Shown one piece after another: positions 10,573 to 22,930 of a stretch of 64,000 nt of DNA. Source of the stretch: Gambelia wislizenii (taxonomy: Eukaryota; Chordata; Lepidosauria; Squamata; Crotaphytidae); assembly GCA_030847615.1 (NCBI GenBank), contig JAUMIR010000003.1, positions 342,130,256 to 342,194,255 on the forward strand. Direction: 5' to 3'. The notes below the pieces were generated by a model. The model saw only the letters and a list, made by a program, of their open reading frames with translations, searched no databases and had not been told where the DNA came from. The translations under genes and the position numbers were made by a program. The stretch's first letter is position 1. Each line of letters opens with the position of its first letter.

Positions 10573-11073
10573 CCCCAGTTCTGGGCACCACAATTAAAAA
10601 AGGATATTGACAAATTGGAGCGTGTCCAGAGAAGGGCAACTAAAATGGTGAAAGGCCTGGAAACGATGCCTTATGAGGAGAGACTTAGGGAGCTGGGTAT
10701 GTTTAGCCTGGAAAAAAGATGCTTAAGAGGCGATATGATAGCCCTGTTTAAGTATTTGAAGGGATGTCACACTGAGGATGGAGCAGGCTTGTTTTCTGCT
10801 GCTCCAGAGACTGGAACACGGAGCAATGGATGCAAGCTCCAGGAACAGAGATTCCACCTCAACATTAGAAGGAACTTTTTGACAGTAAGAGCTGTTCGGC
10901 AGTGGAACACACTCTCTCGGAGCGTGGTGGGGTCTCCTTCCTTGGAGGTCTTTAAACAGAGGCTGGATGGCCATCTGTCGGGGATGCTTTGATCGTGATT
11001 TCCTGCATGGCAGGGGGTTGGACTGGATGGCCCTCGTGGTCTCTTCCAACTCTGCAATTCTATGATTCTATAC
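10573..11073 (+). mobile_element. CR1 LINE 3' end with intact ORF2 C-terminus
   Basis: Frame 10615-10992 encodes the last 125 residues of CR1 ORF2 without interruption: [54 protein letters not shown] and SPSLEVFKQRLDGHL. The typical 3' UTR (TTGGACTGGATGGCC) and terminus (ATTCTATGATTCTAT) follow. It is 5'-truncated and cannot be autonomous. It is less decayed than the CR1 at 5370-5893. Confidence 0.9.
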
Positions 11074-11790
11074 TGTAGTTCCTCCCAAGCTCTGAGAAGC
11101 ACATGCCTTTGAATGGATTGGATTCTGAGGAGGTAAAGTAGATCTGAGTTGTAGTGTCCCTTAAAAACACAAAAAGAATCATGTTGGCCTATGACTGGAG
11201 TGAGCAACTGTCCAGGGGCCTCACTGGACGCACAGGAGATCTGGGAGGAATGAACACCTGTTGTATATCCCCTTTTTAAAAAATCATATTTTTTTACTTC
11301 CAAATGCCCCCCCCCCACACACACTAGCAGGTGAAATCCCTCTGGGCCATTTTTTTAACAACAGGAAATAACTCAGAAGTCACTTATTGTTTTTCAAATA
11401 AGCCTCCCCTGGCCTGAAATAGCCCAGTGGGGGAGGGATGTGAGGAAATACCCCATACACCCTCAAGAGATTGTTGGGGGGTAATTGGTGAGGGCAATTT
11501 TTTAAAATAAAAAATAAAAAATGAACACCTCCCCCCAATAAGTGGGAAAACCCCACCTGATAAGTGAATGGATTGGCATCTCTCTCGTCTTGCCCAACAA
11601 GTGGTACTGAGATGCACGCTACCTCTGATACTTGATATATGATATGATGGTCATGATATCTAGCTGTCCTAAGAAGACCACTTCGGTATCTGTTCCAAAG
11701 CTTCCAAGGGAGGCTTGGTTGGGCCCCACCCTGTGGTCTATCTGCCAGCCGGCAAAGACCTCCCTGTTCAAGCAGGCCTTTGCTCATTGA
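11074..11790. other. No recognised gene or repeat
   Basis: Minus-strand frames 10767-11324 and 11380-11787 cover the stretch but show no domain. The first partly reads CR1 antisense. Homopolymer C and A tracts occur near 11308 and 11505. Confidence 0.3.
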
Positions 11791-11814
11791 CTGGCTGTGA
11801 AGAACATGGTGCTT

Positions 11815-12165
11815 TCTAACTATCTTGCTTTGGCTGAGACAGTTATCCAGTTTTTCAGCTGCTTCTAAAATGCCTCAGTTTCTCTTTACTCCTTCCACTT
11901 CCTCCCATTGTCATTACCTAATTCCCCTTGGTGTAAACTGAGTTCAAAATGCAAAAGTAGTTGTACTCAATTAACTTAGCTGGGGGGGGAGAGGAATCTT
12001 GCCCTTCCCAGTAAACTCTGGCAAAAGCAAACTGTTGCTGACTCTCATAACTTGTGTGCTCTTCTTCATTAATAACTTTTTGAGCTCTTGATCACACTCC
12101 TACGTTGCTTGGCCACATATGTCCCAGTTTTCATCTGTGAGATGTTGGAGGGTATGCAACAAGAT
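11815..12165. repeat. Unclassified dispersed repeat, copy 1 of 2
   Basis: Extended similarity by eye to 39350-39670: shared blocks include CAGCTGCTTCTAAAAT, AAAATGCAAAAGTAGTT, CTTCCCAGTA and TCCCAGTTTTCATCTGTGA. No coding frame or terminal repeats were found. It could be the 3' end of an old LINE. Confidence 0.55.
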
Positions 12166-12816
12166 GTATAATGAATACATCTGCTGTGTTTCTTAATTTT
12201 TTATTGTTCTTGTTATTGTTGTGCTTCTAAACCATTTTTTTTATTTCAATTCTGTTTTTAACATTATCACCTTTTAAATCCTCTTTTAACCATACAACAT
12301 ACAACATTTTCATATGTAGGGGGGGGGAATCATTTTGGGATCCAGTGCTGGAGTAAAGGAGGGGCTTTATTTATTTATTTCCATTGATCACCTTGGGCTC
12401 ATCTACATGAGCCAAAATATACTGGCTTCCCACCAGCATATCCTGGCCATGGATCAGGCCCATTGCCCCCTGTTCCCTCCACAAAATGGGAGGAAGGCCT
12501 GGTGGGCATGCTGGGCTGTTGCTGCAGCCACCGCCATTTGATTTGCTGTCTCAGAAGGCAGGAAGGGAGCCTAAAACATGTGTCTTGGTCACATGCTGCA
12601 GGACTCCTTTCTGACTTCTGGGAGAACCAGAGAGACCAGAAGCTTCAGGGAGGAGATGGGCTCCTGAGGTATCACGGCCCAATCTGTTCCTTCTTGGGAC
12701 TTTATCAGACTAGAGTCTGTGAATGCTGTAATTCCACAAATGAGGAAAGCGGAAACAGTGGCATTATTACACTTATCACTGTAATTGCATAAAAGAACCA
12801 CCATGGAATTACAGTA

Positions 12817-12968
12817 GGACCCAAATCCACTGATTCAATTATCCATGGGACACAAAACAACCCACTTACCATAGAGTCTTCCTAGAAAATGTGTCCTCTC
12901 GAGCCATTTTCTAGGTCTTCCAATATAACTTTATGGTATTTTAAACTGGAAGTCCCATTATCTTTATT

Positions 12969-12999
<31 letters not shown>

Positions 13000-13138
13000 T
13001 ACCCCGCTCTTCAGCCACAAGGCTATCAAGGCAATTGGTGTTTCACTATTTCACTATTGGTGTTCACTATTATCCACGGTTTTCAGTATCCATGCCCCCC
13101 CCCGAACCAATCCCCAGTGGATATGGGGTCCTTACTGT
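12817..13138. mobile_element. Tigger-like element nested at the third level
   Basis: Ends CAGTAGGACCC and GGTCCTTACTG sit inside a duplicated TA, as Tc1/mariner insertions do. The uninterrupted site is seen in the sibling MITE at 20529 (GGAATTATTGCA). Within it, about 12962-13043 is a (TTTA)n plus CCGCTCTTCAGCCACAAGGC repeat, possibly a fourth level. Confidence 0.75.
12962..13043 (+). repeat. (TTTA)n plus 'CTCTTCAGCCACAAGGCTATC' repeat, short copy
   Basis: A (TTTA)n run leads into CCCCGCTCTTCAGCCACAAG, a module also found at 18590-18725 and 23893-24170. It appears embedded in the Tigger-like element. The class is unknown. Confidence 0.55.
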
Positions 13139-13849
13139 ATTGCATGAACACCAGTAATACTTTCAGAATGGGACTTTATTTCCATGATTTAGCATGGGTG
13201 AGATTTTAGTGAGTTCTTGCAAAAAGACGCGAGCATGCTTAAAAACACCAAAATCCCCTAAATTTGCAAAGTAAATGAATACATAAACACTTAAACAACC
13301 CTAAAAATGTACAAACAACCAAGAAAGTTCATAAAAAGAGCATCCTGTGGATAGTTTTCACATTCTCACCCAGACGTTTTCTCACCAGGAACGGGGAGGG
13401 GAAAAGAGGACTGCCTATTCATGCTTTAATCTTGCAATTACAGCAGGACGTGCTCTTCAATACCAGGAAAAAAGTGATATTGAGAGCTATCAATGCCTTG
13501 TCCTGTCAATTAAAAGCAATACCTTATTCATGGATGGAGCACAGATTGACCATACGAACATGACAACGGCATGCGATAGCAGAAACCTTCTGCACTACCG
13601 TAACATTGTAATCGTGCGATTTTTGCCATGTCTGATAGAGTTCTTGGTGGGTACATATAAAAAGAGGTATTATATTAAAACATTGTATTGGACCCTACCC
13701 TGCCTTACCCTGTCTGAGCCCCATATCTGCCTCACTGGGACTAGTGAGGACTGCCTAGGAGCAGAACAGGGCAAAAGCCCTGTGCCGTCAGGACTGCAGG
13801 GCTCTAAGATGGGGGCAGTATGGGGTACATTGCCTGTCTAGACAACCCC

Positions 13850-16186
13850 CTTGTCCTCCATGAAAAAGCTTCAGTATTTTTTCTAAGCTCTCATGCCACT
13901 TTTGTTTATGCACTAGTTCTGAGCCTCAAAATGCTCTATTAGTTGGGAAAAAAAAACCAAACCAAAAAAACCTTGATCTACAAATTGTAACCTATTCAAA
14001 GCATCCTAGGAATTTTTCCCTGCCCTTGTTTTCTTTGCTAGATGTTCTTGGACGCCTTGCTGTTGTTTGGAGAGGAACTTGCTTGAATAACTTGGCATAA
14101 CCAGTACAGTTCTTCATGAGATGATGCCTCATGAGAAAAGACTGATGTGCAGTGCATTGATACCGCTCCTCCTGTGATGGTATACTTAATCGGGAAAGAC
14201 TTACGTTAGTTAAGGTGTGACAGAATTGCACTTAGATTTAGGTATATTTTGGAGTTCGTCCAATGACAGCAGTTGAGAGCTGGAGAGAGGAATTTTGGCT
14301 TTCACCTCCCTATCTGGGGATAACAGAGAAAATCAGATATCTTTAAAAGTGTCTTGGAAAGTCCTTATCATCCACTGAGTCAATAAAAATTATAGTAGTC
14401 CAACAGGAAGATGACACCACTAGGCTACAAGTCTGTACTAGACTTTCTTCTTTCCTCGCATTGCTATTTCAGCTATCTTTATTCTGAAGCAAGACATATA
14501 GGAAGCACAGAGCAAAGAACAAATACTCTTTTTGACAGCTTTAGCTGAAGAGGATCAAAGACCGATGCATGAACTATTATACTTCACTAAGCAAGCACTT
14601 AAAATATGTCACAGTGAAATCCTACATGGGGTTGAGGAATTGCAAAGTGAATCGCACCTGTTGGAACAGGTGGGGTTGGGTGTGATGGGTTTTTCTTCCT
14701 CCTGACTGATACAGATCTGGGGGGGGTGTCAATCCCTCCCTCATTCTTATGGAGAAGGAGGGATTAGCTATGCCTACAGTTTGGGAAAGTTACCTTTTTG
14801 GAATGTAACTCCCCAAATTCCAGAGAATCTGGATGTTGTAATTCAAAAAGACAATTATTCCATTATCTGGTTACTCTAGCTTCAGATTAGAATGTGGGGG
14901 GTGATTCTGGGGCCTCTCCAGAAAATGGAGGAGCACATTCACCCTACCCCTGAACACCCCATTTGGGGGTTTATGACTGATGATAAACTTAGTGCTGTGG
15001 AACTTTTCATGAGCACAATGGGGATAGGATCAGGAGGGAGTTTAAACTGAGTTATGTGGGGGAGGGAGACAGTATACATAAGGGCAGGAGTTCACCAAGT
15101 GCTGGATAGAATAGATGCTTTAATTCCTTGTCTGTTGCTGTGTTCCTGATGCAGATCAGGAAAGGAATGGATCATGGTCATGCTGGATGAGGGATTCTGG
15201 GAGCTGTAATTTTTTTAAAAAGATTTTTCCAAGCTGTGCTCCTTCACACAATCCTAACCACCACATCTGCAACTTGCAAGTGAGTTTCCCTCCCCCATGT
15301 GATGAAATCACCAGCCAAGTTTACCACTTAGCCTGGCCTCCCCTCACTGCCACCATACCTTCAGATACCCTTAGAATTCCTTATCTGGACTGGGGTCTGA
15401 GTCTTGTGTGGATAGATTATGTATAAGTATGGTTTCTGTTTGTTAGCATGTCTATTGCCCTTGTCTAGTGAGTGGAATAAAGCACTATGAGTCTGGGACT
15501 TTTAACAAAACAAACAGATTGGTTTACTATACACAAAGTTACAAACTTCAACTGTTCCGTATTCCGCACATACATAACATTGTTTCTGGTTCTTAACTCC
15601 ACTGTTAGTTACTTTTATTTACAGAATATTTATTGACCTAAACACTATAACTTCAGTCTCTTAACTAATTCAACCAAATTACGTGCATATGTGTCACTCT
15701 CATTATATTTCAGACACAAGACTCATCCCCTCACTCTCTCAAACACTCAGCCTCATCTCTCAACTTCAACTCATTTACTTTAACACCATTTCCAACTGAC
15801 TTTCTTAACTGACATTCACTCATTTCTTATGCTCAGAAAACCTCTCTGAACACATTTACCTGCATTGGGATTGGCTCCCACATTCTCTCATCTCATTTGT
15901 TCAGAGGCCCCACCCATCACCACTCCCTGTGTTGGGATTGGTTTCTCATTGCCATACATTCCAATTCTAGTTTTCCACATCCCATCTAGATCAGGACCAC
16001 AACAGGGCAATGAAGTAAAGCACTTGTATGGCCTGCACCCATGCTAGGATCCCAATTTGGATTGGGTCCTTTGTGCTTACTGGTACTTTTGAACAAATGC
16101 TCAAACTGCATTGATACATGCTACAAGTTAACATGTAGTTTAGCAGTGGATTAGTCCAATGAGAGAACTTTTCTAAGACTGACTTA
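13850..16186. other. Long stretch without recognised gene or repeat
   Basis: No domain-bearing frame is present. At 15430-16000 an AATAAA, an inverted CCAAT box (GGATTGG twice) and pyrimidine-rich sequence give an LTR-like look, but no TG/CA ends or duplication could be fixed, so no call is made. The rest appears to be unique or anciently decayed DNA. Confidence 0.3.
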
Positions 16187-16595
16187 AAGACTTGTCTACA
16201 CAGGCAATTTACCCTGTCTTATCCCGTCTTAGAGCCCTGCAGTCCTGACGATGAAGGGCTTTTGCCCCATTCTGCCCTTGGGCAGTCCTCATAATCCCCA
16301 GGCAGATATGGGGCTGAGATGTGGGGAAGATAGTGTAGGCCCTTTTACAGGAGTTTTTAAAAAAGACTTGCTTAATCCACAGCCATTGCTGCAGCTGCTG
16401 GTCTGCCTTGCTATTCCAAAGCAGGAAGGGGTCCCACATTTGACCTCTTCCTGGGGTCCCACATGTAACCAAGGGCCCCTGCTTCTGGGAGAGGATGGGA
16501 GATGGTGGAAGCAGCAGCTGCAGCGATGGCCCAGCATGCCTGTCTGGACTCTGGGGAGCCAGCATACTCGTATCCTGGCAAATGTAGATGAGCTC
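16187..16595. mobile_element. MITE, GGGCTTGTCTACACAGG family
   Basis: The left end AGACTTGTCTACACAGGCAA and right end TGGCAAATGTAGATGAGCTC are inverted relatives. TTA is present on both sides, but the exact left border is uncertain by one base. Internal GAGCCCTGCAGTCCTGACGA and CCCTTGGGCAGTCCTCA blocks are shared with the copies at 19202, 42761 and 54034. Frames across it are shadows. Confidence 0.65.
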
Positions 16596-16599
16596 TTAC

Positions 16600-18212
16600 T
16601 CTGTGTGTAGAAATCTGACCATGATGAAGCCGAATCTGGAAACTCTTCATTTTTATTATGGTCTGGAACAAGACGTCACCCCCTAAACTTTTCATCCCAA
16701 ATAGTTTCAATTTCTGTCCGGTAATAATGTCAGTAATAAACAGCATGTTTGTTGACCTGTATGTAAAGTCAGTAAGAATTATACTGTCATGTAAAAATAT
16801 GTTCATGTACAAAAATATTGAATTGAAATGGCAGCTTGCAGTATCCTTTAAAAAGAAACAAAACCAAAAAGCTAAACTATGCTTGCATTGTCTGTGAAAC
16901 TCGTTGAGTGTATCCTTCGGTGCATATCTCCCTTCATTTTTTATACTTTGTTATGCAGACTAAAATTCTTACTTTAAGCTATTTACACTGGCAGTACTTC
17001 AAAAGACTATAAAATGCCATATCTCATGCCAGTCTCTGGAGCAGCAAGGAAGAATCTCTCTCATAAGATGGCTCATATCTTTTTGACCTTTTGATACAGA
17101 TTTGCTTCAGCGCTTTTTTGGGGGGGGGTAATCTCAGAACATACTTGAAATGACAAAAAACCCTATTTGGGAGGGGAAATTTGAAGGGGAGGGGAAAATC
17201 CCTGAGGAAAAAAGGCAAGCCAATCTAAGTGAATGGTGTGATGCTCTTACGCCTGTGAGAAGTGTCTGCATCCCTCAAAATATCATGCTGATGTAATGAA
17301 CTGCAGATTGCTGGGATAAAGAGGCTGTTAACTACAGTGTTGTGTACCATGTAATCAAGTCCAATTCAAAGAGCCATTTTTCATGTGGCACAGCCAACGT
17401 GTTGACTTTTTCCAATGATTTTGGCATCCTGAACTACTCTTAGGAATGCCTTGGGACCTGTCCAAGACAACGACTCATCATGCCCTGAAACTTCATCCTA
17501 GTTAAATGAAAATGGTTTCTTAACATGACAGAGAATTGCAAGGAGCTTTTGTATGGAAAAGGCAAATGTGTCAGTTTTGCTTTCTGCCATATTTAGATTT
17601 TGGCAAATTCTGCTCAATAAAACATTGGGGGGAAAATCCCTCTCATTCGTCCATGACAGATGGGTAAATCTGTTGGTTTTACTTTCTCCTCATATCTGAA
17701 TTATCTCCCATCCCTCATTTTGGGTAAATTCTGATAAAAATGAACTGAAACAAAGTTCCCACCTATTCTTTAGCTTGTGTAATCACTCTCCCAGAGTGAA
17801 GTAGCCTTTTGAAAAACTGGAAAAATTCCATTTGGGACCAATAAGAAATCAGGAAAAAAAATGACTGTAATTCCTAGAATCCCCCAGCCAACATGGACAC
17901 AAAGGCTGCTTCAAATCTGTCATGGTGTTTCACCATGTGTGCTTTGAAGTTGGTTATATGTGAAAACAGAATGTCATTTATTATGAACTGGCACTATGGC
18001 CAAAATTAGATGAAGACTTTGTGAACATTAGAGGAAGAGTTTATGAACTACTGGTTTTCCTCCCTGTTTCTTTTACATCTTGTTTCCAGGGTTTACATCC
18101 CCTTGTTAGTAAATCAATATTTATATCAATGTTTGTATGGTTGTGTTGTATGCTCACAAGTTGCTAGTTTGCATGTCATTCTATGAGTTTAGGCATAGCA
18201 TGATTATGTAAC
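16600..18212. other. No recognised gene or repeat
   Basis: Intergenic DNA with short frames only. A run of G at 17120 and scattered A tracts are the only composition features. No terminal repeats or domain motifs were seen. Confidence 0.3.
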
Positions 18213-18215
18213 TTT

Positions 18216-18921
18216 GGGCCTGTCTAAACAGTAAAAAAAACAACCTCATAGAATTCGCTAGGAATCCTACCTGTCTAAATGGGATCCTGCACCAATCCAT
18301 ACTATTTGGAAGGAGAGGGCCCCTTCACAGCTTTTCCCATATTTTTTTTGAAAACAGTGAGGTGGTGCGCATTCCTGCTCGTTAGGACATGTGAAGGACA
18401 AGCGATTCAAAAGGAAGCACAAAGCTAATTGGGCGGGTGAGAGTGGGGTCAGGGCTTGCTAACAAGGCAAGCGCCCGCTGCCACCATGTTGAATGTTTGC
18501 CTTAGTGAGTGATCACTAAGGCAATAAAAAGGGTGGGTTTTTTTCTTTTGCTTTCCTGTTAAATTGGAAAATTGCTATATCACTCCAGTGCACCATTTAT
18601 TTATTTATTTATACCCTGCTCTTCAGCCACAAGGCTATCAGAGCAGCTTACAAATTCTTTTAAGCAATAGCACTTTACACATCTTCACTGCATTAAGCAG
18701 TTTCCAATGTGTGTTAGCTAATGATGACTTAAAAAAAATAAAAATAAAAATCGGCAGCAGCAAAGAACCACAACCCAAGTAAATCATTCACGGCTGCAGT
18801 CTGGAATGCAAGGCTTATGGGGGCTTCTGAGGCCAAAAACACTGTTAAGACATGTTGCTGCTGCTGTAAAATACCATTACTATGAGGTACTCTGTTTTCC
18901 CCCCCTCATGTAGATGGGCCC
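18216..18921. mobile_element. MITE, GGGCCTGTCTAAACAG subtype, with nested (TTTA)n repeat
   Basis: It starts GGGCCTGTCTAAACAG, ends CATGTAGATGGGCCC, and has TTT on both sides (18213-18215 and 18922-18924). The left 250 bp match 41279-41487 (GAATTCGCTAGG, AAATGGGATCCTGCA). A (TTTA)n module (18590-18725) is nested inside. It has no coding capacity. Confidence 0.7.
18590..18725 (+). repeat. (TTTA)n plus 'CTCTTCAGCCACAAGGCTATC' repeat
   Basis: The segment has the same order as 23970-24075: (TTTA)n, CTCTTCAGCCACAAGGCTATC, GCTTACAAATT, AAGCAATAGC, then CAGTTTCCAATGTGTG. It is an unclassified interspersed repeat, possibly a LINE or SINE tail. Confidence 0.6.
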
Positions 18922-18970
18922 TTTCTAGTTGTTGGTTTTAGTCATATCCTCTCTCTTCCTGGAATTTGTA

Positions 18971-19192
18971 GGCTGCCTCTACACTGCAGAGATAATCCAG
19001 TTTGACACCACTTTAACTGCCATGGCTAAATGCTATGGAATCCTGGGATTTGTAGTTTGTTGTGGCACCAGAGCTCTCTGACAGAGAAGGCTAAATATCT
19101 CACAAAACTACAGATCCCAGAATTCTATAGCACTGAACCATGACAGTTAAAGCAGTGTCAGACGGGGTTATTTCAGCAGTGCAAGTGCAGCC
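18971..19192. mobile_element. Palindromic MITE, GGCTGCATCTACACTGCAG type
   Basis: The left arm (GGCTGCCTCTACACTGCAG, GACACCACTTTAACTGCC) and right arm (GACAGTTAAAGCAGTGTC, GTGCAAGTGCAGCC) are inverted copies. The centre carries the paired GGATTTGTAGTTT and ACTACAGATCCC segments. No matching 8-bp flank was found, so hAT membership is unproved. Confidence 0.7.
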
Positions 19193-19201
19193 TTAATCTC
19201 A

Positions 19202-19684
19202 GACCTTGTCTAGACAGGCTATTCACCACGTCTTGGTGCCTCACAATCCTAACAATGCAGAGCTTTTTCCTCGTTTTGCCCTGGGCAGTCCTCAGGATGC
19301 CTGGGGCTACGGTGGGGCTAAGACAGGGTTAAACCCGTTATACCATTGTATTATAATACTTGCGAAAAAACATTCCAGCCAAGGGGAAATGGATTGGGCC
19401 CCATGGGACTGCAGGAGCCCATATTGGCACACTGGCCTGTCACTGCAGTTTCCATCCGTGTTGAAAGCCCGAAAGGAGTCCCACAGCATGTGAACAAGGC
19501 TGGGCACATGCAGGGCTGGCTTCCTGGCTTCAGAAATTGCAACACGTGCAGTGACAAGGATGTGCCGGTTTGACAGTCTGAACTCCTGTTTGTTTCTTTC
19601 AGGTAATGGGGGAGGAACAGGCAGATCTGTGCCCAGAATATGCTAGTGAGGAGCTGGCATATTTTGATCCATATAGATGAGCCC
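19202..19684. mobile_element. MITE, GGGCTTGTCTACACAGG family, with TCA duplication
   Basis: The left end GACCTTGTCTAGACAGG and right end ATATAGATGAGCCC are flanked by TCA (19199-19201 and 19685-19687). It is the uninterrupted relative that proves the nest at 12395-13849. Frames on both strands here are not genes. Confidence 0.7.
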
Positions 19685-19687
19685 TCA

Positions 19688-20525
19688 GTCTGCAGTTTGA
19701 GTTTATTCATCCTGCATTTTGTTGTATGCAGTTCTCTATCTTTCCCCTCCATGTTTGAAGAGCCTCTCATCAAGAAATGCATTATAACCCTTTATATTGA
19801 TATTTGAAAGCTACCTACTATATTTTAACAAGAAGATTGGCCTGCTTTTTATTCCTTTGCTAGACTCCTTGCGGGGGTGTGGTACTAGTTGTCGCTCATC
19901 TCCTGTTTAACAAGTTCAGTTTACTCTGCTTCTGAGATACATAACTATCACAAAAGAGGGATTACCTCTAAACGTGCTCAGCTTCAGCAGCCTATTTCAA
20001 TCACCTATTTCATAGCACTTGTTGAAATTAATTTCCTTCAGTTTCTTCTCTTCATTGGTACTGTCCACCCTCATTTGCCTCCAAACCTTTGCTCAGCCAT
20101 GTGGTATATTCTTAATGTGTAATCATACCACATACTCTTGGATACACACAGTATCTTCACCCAGCCTAGTTCCCAGCACCAAGACAAAAGGAATCAGAAA
20201 CTGAACCAAAACCCAGAGCAAACCTTTATTTCCCTTAAACCCTATTGGAATAAAAACTGGACCATTATCTAACATGTAAGTCTGTGTTTAACCTGCACCA
20301 AAACTGATCCAACCTTTCCCTACCAAGTTGAAGAAGCGAATTACAATCCAAGCATTTGCTGATACATTCACAATACCAACGCCTACTGAACATAATTTGT
20401 AAAAGAAGAACTTTATGAATGAAGTAAAACAAACAGAAGATTTTCAAGAGGTCAGAAACATGGAGGGAAGAGTTTTTCATTACCTTGCCTGAATCCTTCT
20501 CTCTTATTCTCAACCTACACCAGAT
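19688..20525. other. No recognised gene or repeat
   Basis: Only short frames without domains were found. No terminal repeats are visible. Confidence 0.3.
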
Positions 20526-20528
20526 TAC

Positions 20529-21152
20529 GGACATTATCAGACTAACATCTAAAAATGCTGCAGTTCCATGAATGAACATAGCAGGAACATTGTGGCATTA
20601 TAAAACATTTATGATTGCACATAGATGCAATCACGCAAAAGAACCAGCATGGAATTATTGCACAACAACCACTGGCACTTCAAGAATGGGAGTTTATTTC
20701 TGCAATTTGGCATGGGTGAGATTTTGGCGGTTTTTGCAAGAAGACGCAATCATGCTTAAAACTCCAAAAAAAAAAAAAACCCCTTAATTAGCAAATTAAA
20801 TGAACACAGAAGCACTGAAACAAACCTAAAAATGTGCATGCTAAAGGTGGTAGTTCATAAAAAGAGTGTCCTCTCCTTTGTTTTTGCATTCTCACCTGGA
20901 AGTTTTCTTGCTGAGGACTGCTCATTCATGCTGTAATCTCGCAATTACAACAGGACGTGGTTTCACATGCAGTCAATAGCTTGACTGTTGACTATCTATT
21001 CACGGCTTGTCCTGTGAGTGAGAAAGAATACCCTTTTCACAGCTGGATCACGGGGTAATAACTTGAGGATGATGATGTCATGAGATAGCAGGGCCCATTC
21101 ATGCTACCCTGATGTTGCAGTCCCGTGATTTTTGCCACGTCTGATAATGTCC
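20529..21152. mobile_element. MITE, GGACATTATCAGAC variant of subfamily B
   Basis: It starts GGACATTATCAGAC and ends GTCTGATAATGTCC, perfect inverted repeats. Flanks TAC (20526-20528) and TAT (21153-21155) match at two of three bases. The interior matches 12697-13643 minus its Tigger-like insertion, and also 52714 and 59396 (GAATGGGAGTTTATTTC, GCATGGGTGAGATTTTGG). Confidence 0.75.
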
Positions 21153-21155
21153 TAT

Positions 21156-22930
21156 GTAGGTCTACATTTAAAACTTTGTTTCCAAGTTTAGAGAGCAAAG
21201 GCAAGTTTTTATGTGTATCAGTTTTTCCTTTCCCTTTTAACAGCATACCATTTATCTCTATATATAATTCTCTTGGGTATGTTGCCTTTCCCAGTGTGCT
21301 GATTGGCTGCTCAGGAAACACACCCAACCAATTGCCACCCACATACAAATTCCCTCTCCACCTCACAATCCACTCCTGCCACTCAATCTGTGTGTGGCCC
21401 AGATTGGGACCCAGACAGTAAACTGGCAGTGGTGACAGGATGCCTGTGATGGGACTCAGGCAGGCAGTGAACTGGTGGCGGCAAGGCAACAGAGTGAGTC
21501 ACCCTCAGTAATTCTGGGATAAGTGTGGAAAACTGAGAAGGGGGAGGAGGAATTTAAATCCACTGGCCTATCTTACAGGGTTGTTGTGAGATCTACTGGG
21601 TGTTTTTTTAGGAGTTTTTAAATGGCGTATAGTACGCCAGGTTCAGCTAGTGGTTTAGTATTTCATCATGACCACTTTAAGGACAGCTCCCCGAGAAAAG
21701 TAAACAGACAATCCCTTTTGGGGTATCTTCTTTTGTGTTTGTCCATTCTAGTTTGCCAAACCTTCATTTGCCTACTTGGATTTTAAGAATATGAATAATC
21801 AATTGGAAAACAAAGTTGGTTTGTGAATATACTCAATATTCACACAGAATTCCTGCTCTATCTTTTTACAGTTTGCTTGTGAGATGTAACACAGAAGGTC
21901 AGTATGAAAAAAATATATAAAAGATAATTTGGGTGGTCTTTCACAATGGAATTTGTAGCTCTTATCTCAGGGACAGTGGGGTGCACTTGAATTATTTACA
22001 TAGAAGCCTAGTTTACAGTGAAATGGTTTTCCTAGGTAATCATTCAGTTATGGAACTGGAAAGTCAAAACACCAGAAAGTTCATTGAGGGTCACTGAGCC
22101 TACCCTTCAATATATTCTACAGAATGATTCATTTAGAGCTATGCGATCCCCGACAGGTGTTTATAGTGTAAATGATTACAATAGAATGCATTTGCATTGC
22201 AGACAAAAGCCAAGTTTTTTGCTGAGGTGATAAACATGTATCTGGGCTACATCTGGATTGACATGATTGGATAATCCTCCATTTAAAAAACCTGCACCCA
22301 GAAAACTATATGTAAGGAAGAAGTTGATATTATAATGCTTAACCTTGACATCTTTCTGTATGAAGATGTGAAGATAATTCTATATGTAGGATCATGTCAT
22401 CTCCCTGCCAAACTTTTGAAGGGGTACAGGCTAGACACAGGTTTACCACTTCAGTGATAGTTAGATCTTCCTTTGGAGGCCTACTTTCATTTCCAGCTGA
22501 CCAAGGAGTTTTGTTGGATGGTCACTTTGGGGAGACAAACTTGCACAGTCACAAATTCCTTTCCCTCCTTTAGCACACTTTTTAACTGCCATCAAATTTC
22601 TAAGACACATCCCTGGTCACTGTGATCTTCAACTGACCTTCAGTTTGCCCCAGTCAACCTGAACCTGAAAAGTGTCCAATATTTTCAATTATGAGATACC
22701 ATGGGAAGGGGGTAATACACCATACTAATAGTATGTTCTCCCCATTTGGCCAGGACTTCAGTTTTATGAGCAAGGCTTCTTTTCTGCAATAATCTCCTTG
22801 TTTCGGTTCAACCCACTGGTGATCTCTTGGATGTGGTGGTACCATTCCTTATCTGCAATGTACAATCTAGCTGATCTACTGCTATTGTGATTTTGAATAA
22901 TCCACCAGATTTCTGGAAATATTTCGTAGC
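21156..22930. other. No recognised gene or repeat
   Basis: The frame pair 21037-21489 (minus) and 21125-21421 (plus) overlap on opposite strands without domains. The rest is unremarkable intergenic DNA. Confidence 0.3.

Larger units (their letters stand above)
12697..13643. mobile_element. MITE, GGACTTTATCAGAC family subfamily B, inside another MITE
   Basis: It starts GGACTTTATCAGAC and ends GTCTGATAGAGTTC, flanked by TTG duplications (12694-12696 and 13644-13646). The interior (ATGGGACTTTATTTCC...TTAGCATGGGTGAGATTTT, then AAGACGC) matches copies at 20529, 52714 and 59396. A Tigger-like element interrupts it at 12817-13138. Confidence 0.8.
12395..13849. mobile_element. Host MITE of a three-deep nest, GGGCT(T/C) family
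   Basis: The left end GGGCTCATCTACATGAGCC and right end TGCCTGTCTAGACAACCCC are inverted. CTT flanks both sides (12392-12394 and 13850-13852). Body sequence on the two sides (GGCCCAATCTGTTCC, then AGGTATTATATTAAAACATTG) joins up when compared with the uninterrupted copy at 19202-19684. The host is split by the insertion at 12697-13643. Confidence 0.75.

Noticed and set aside
10243..10610. Overlapping glycine-, proline- and arginine-rich proteins
   Set aside because: Several frames on both strands arise from a GC-rich, low-complexity Tigger-like interior.
15430..16000. Possible solo LTR
   Set aside because: AATAAA and inverted CCAAT boxes are present, but no TG/CA ends with a matching 5-bp duplication could be found.
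21037..21489. 150-residue minus-strand protein
   Set aside because: Overlaps the end of a MITE and an opposite-strand frame; nothing recognisable.
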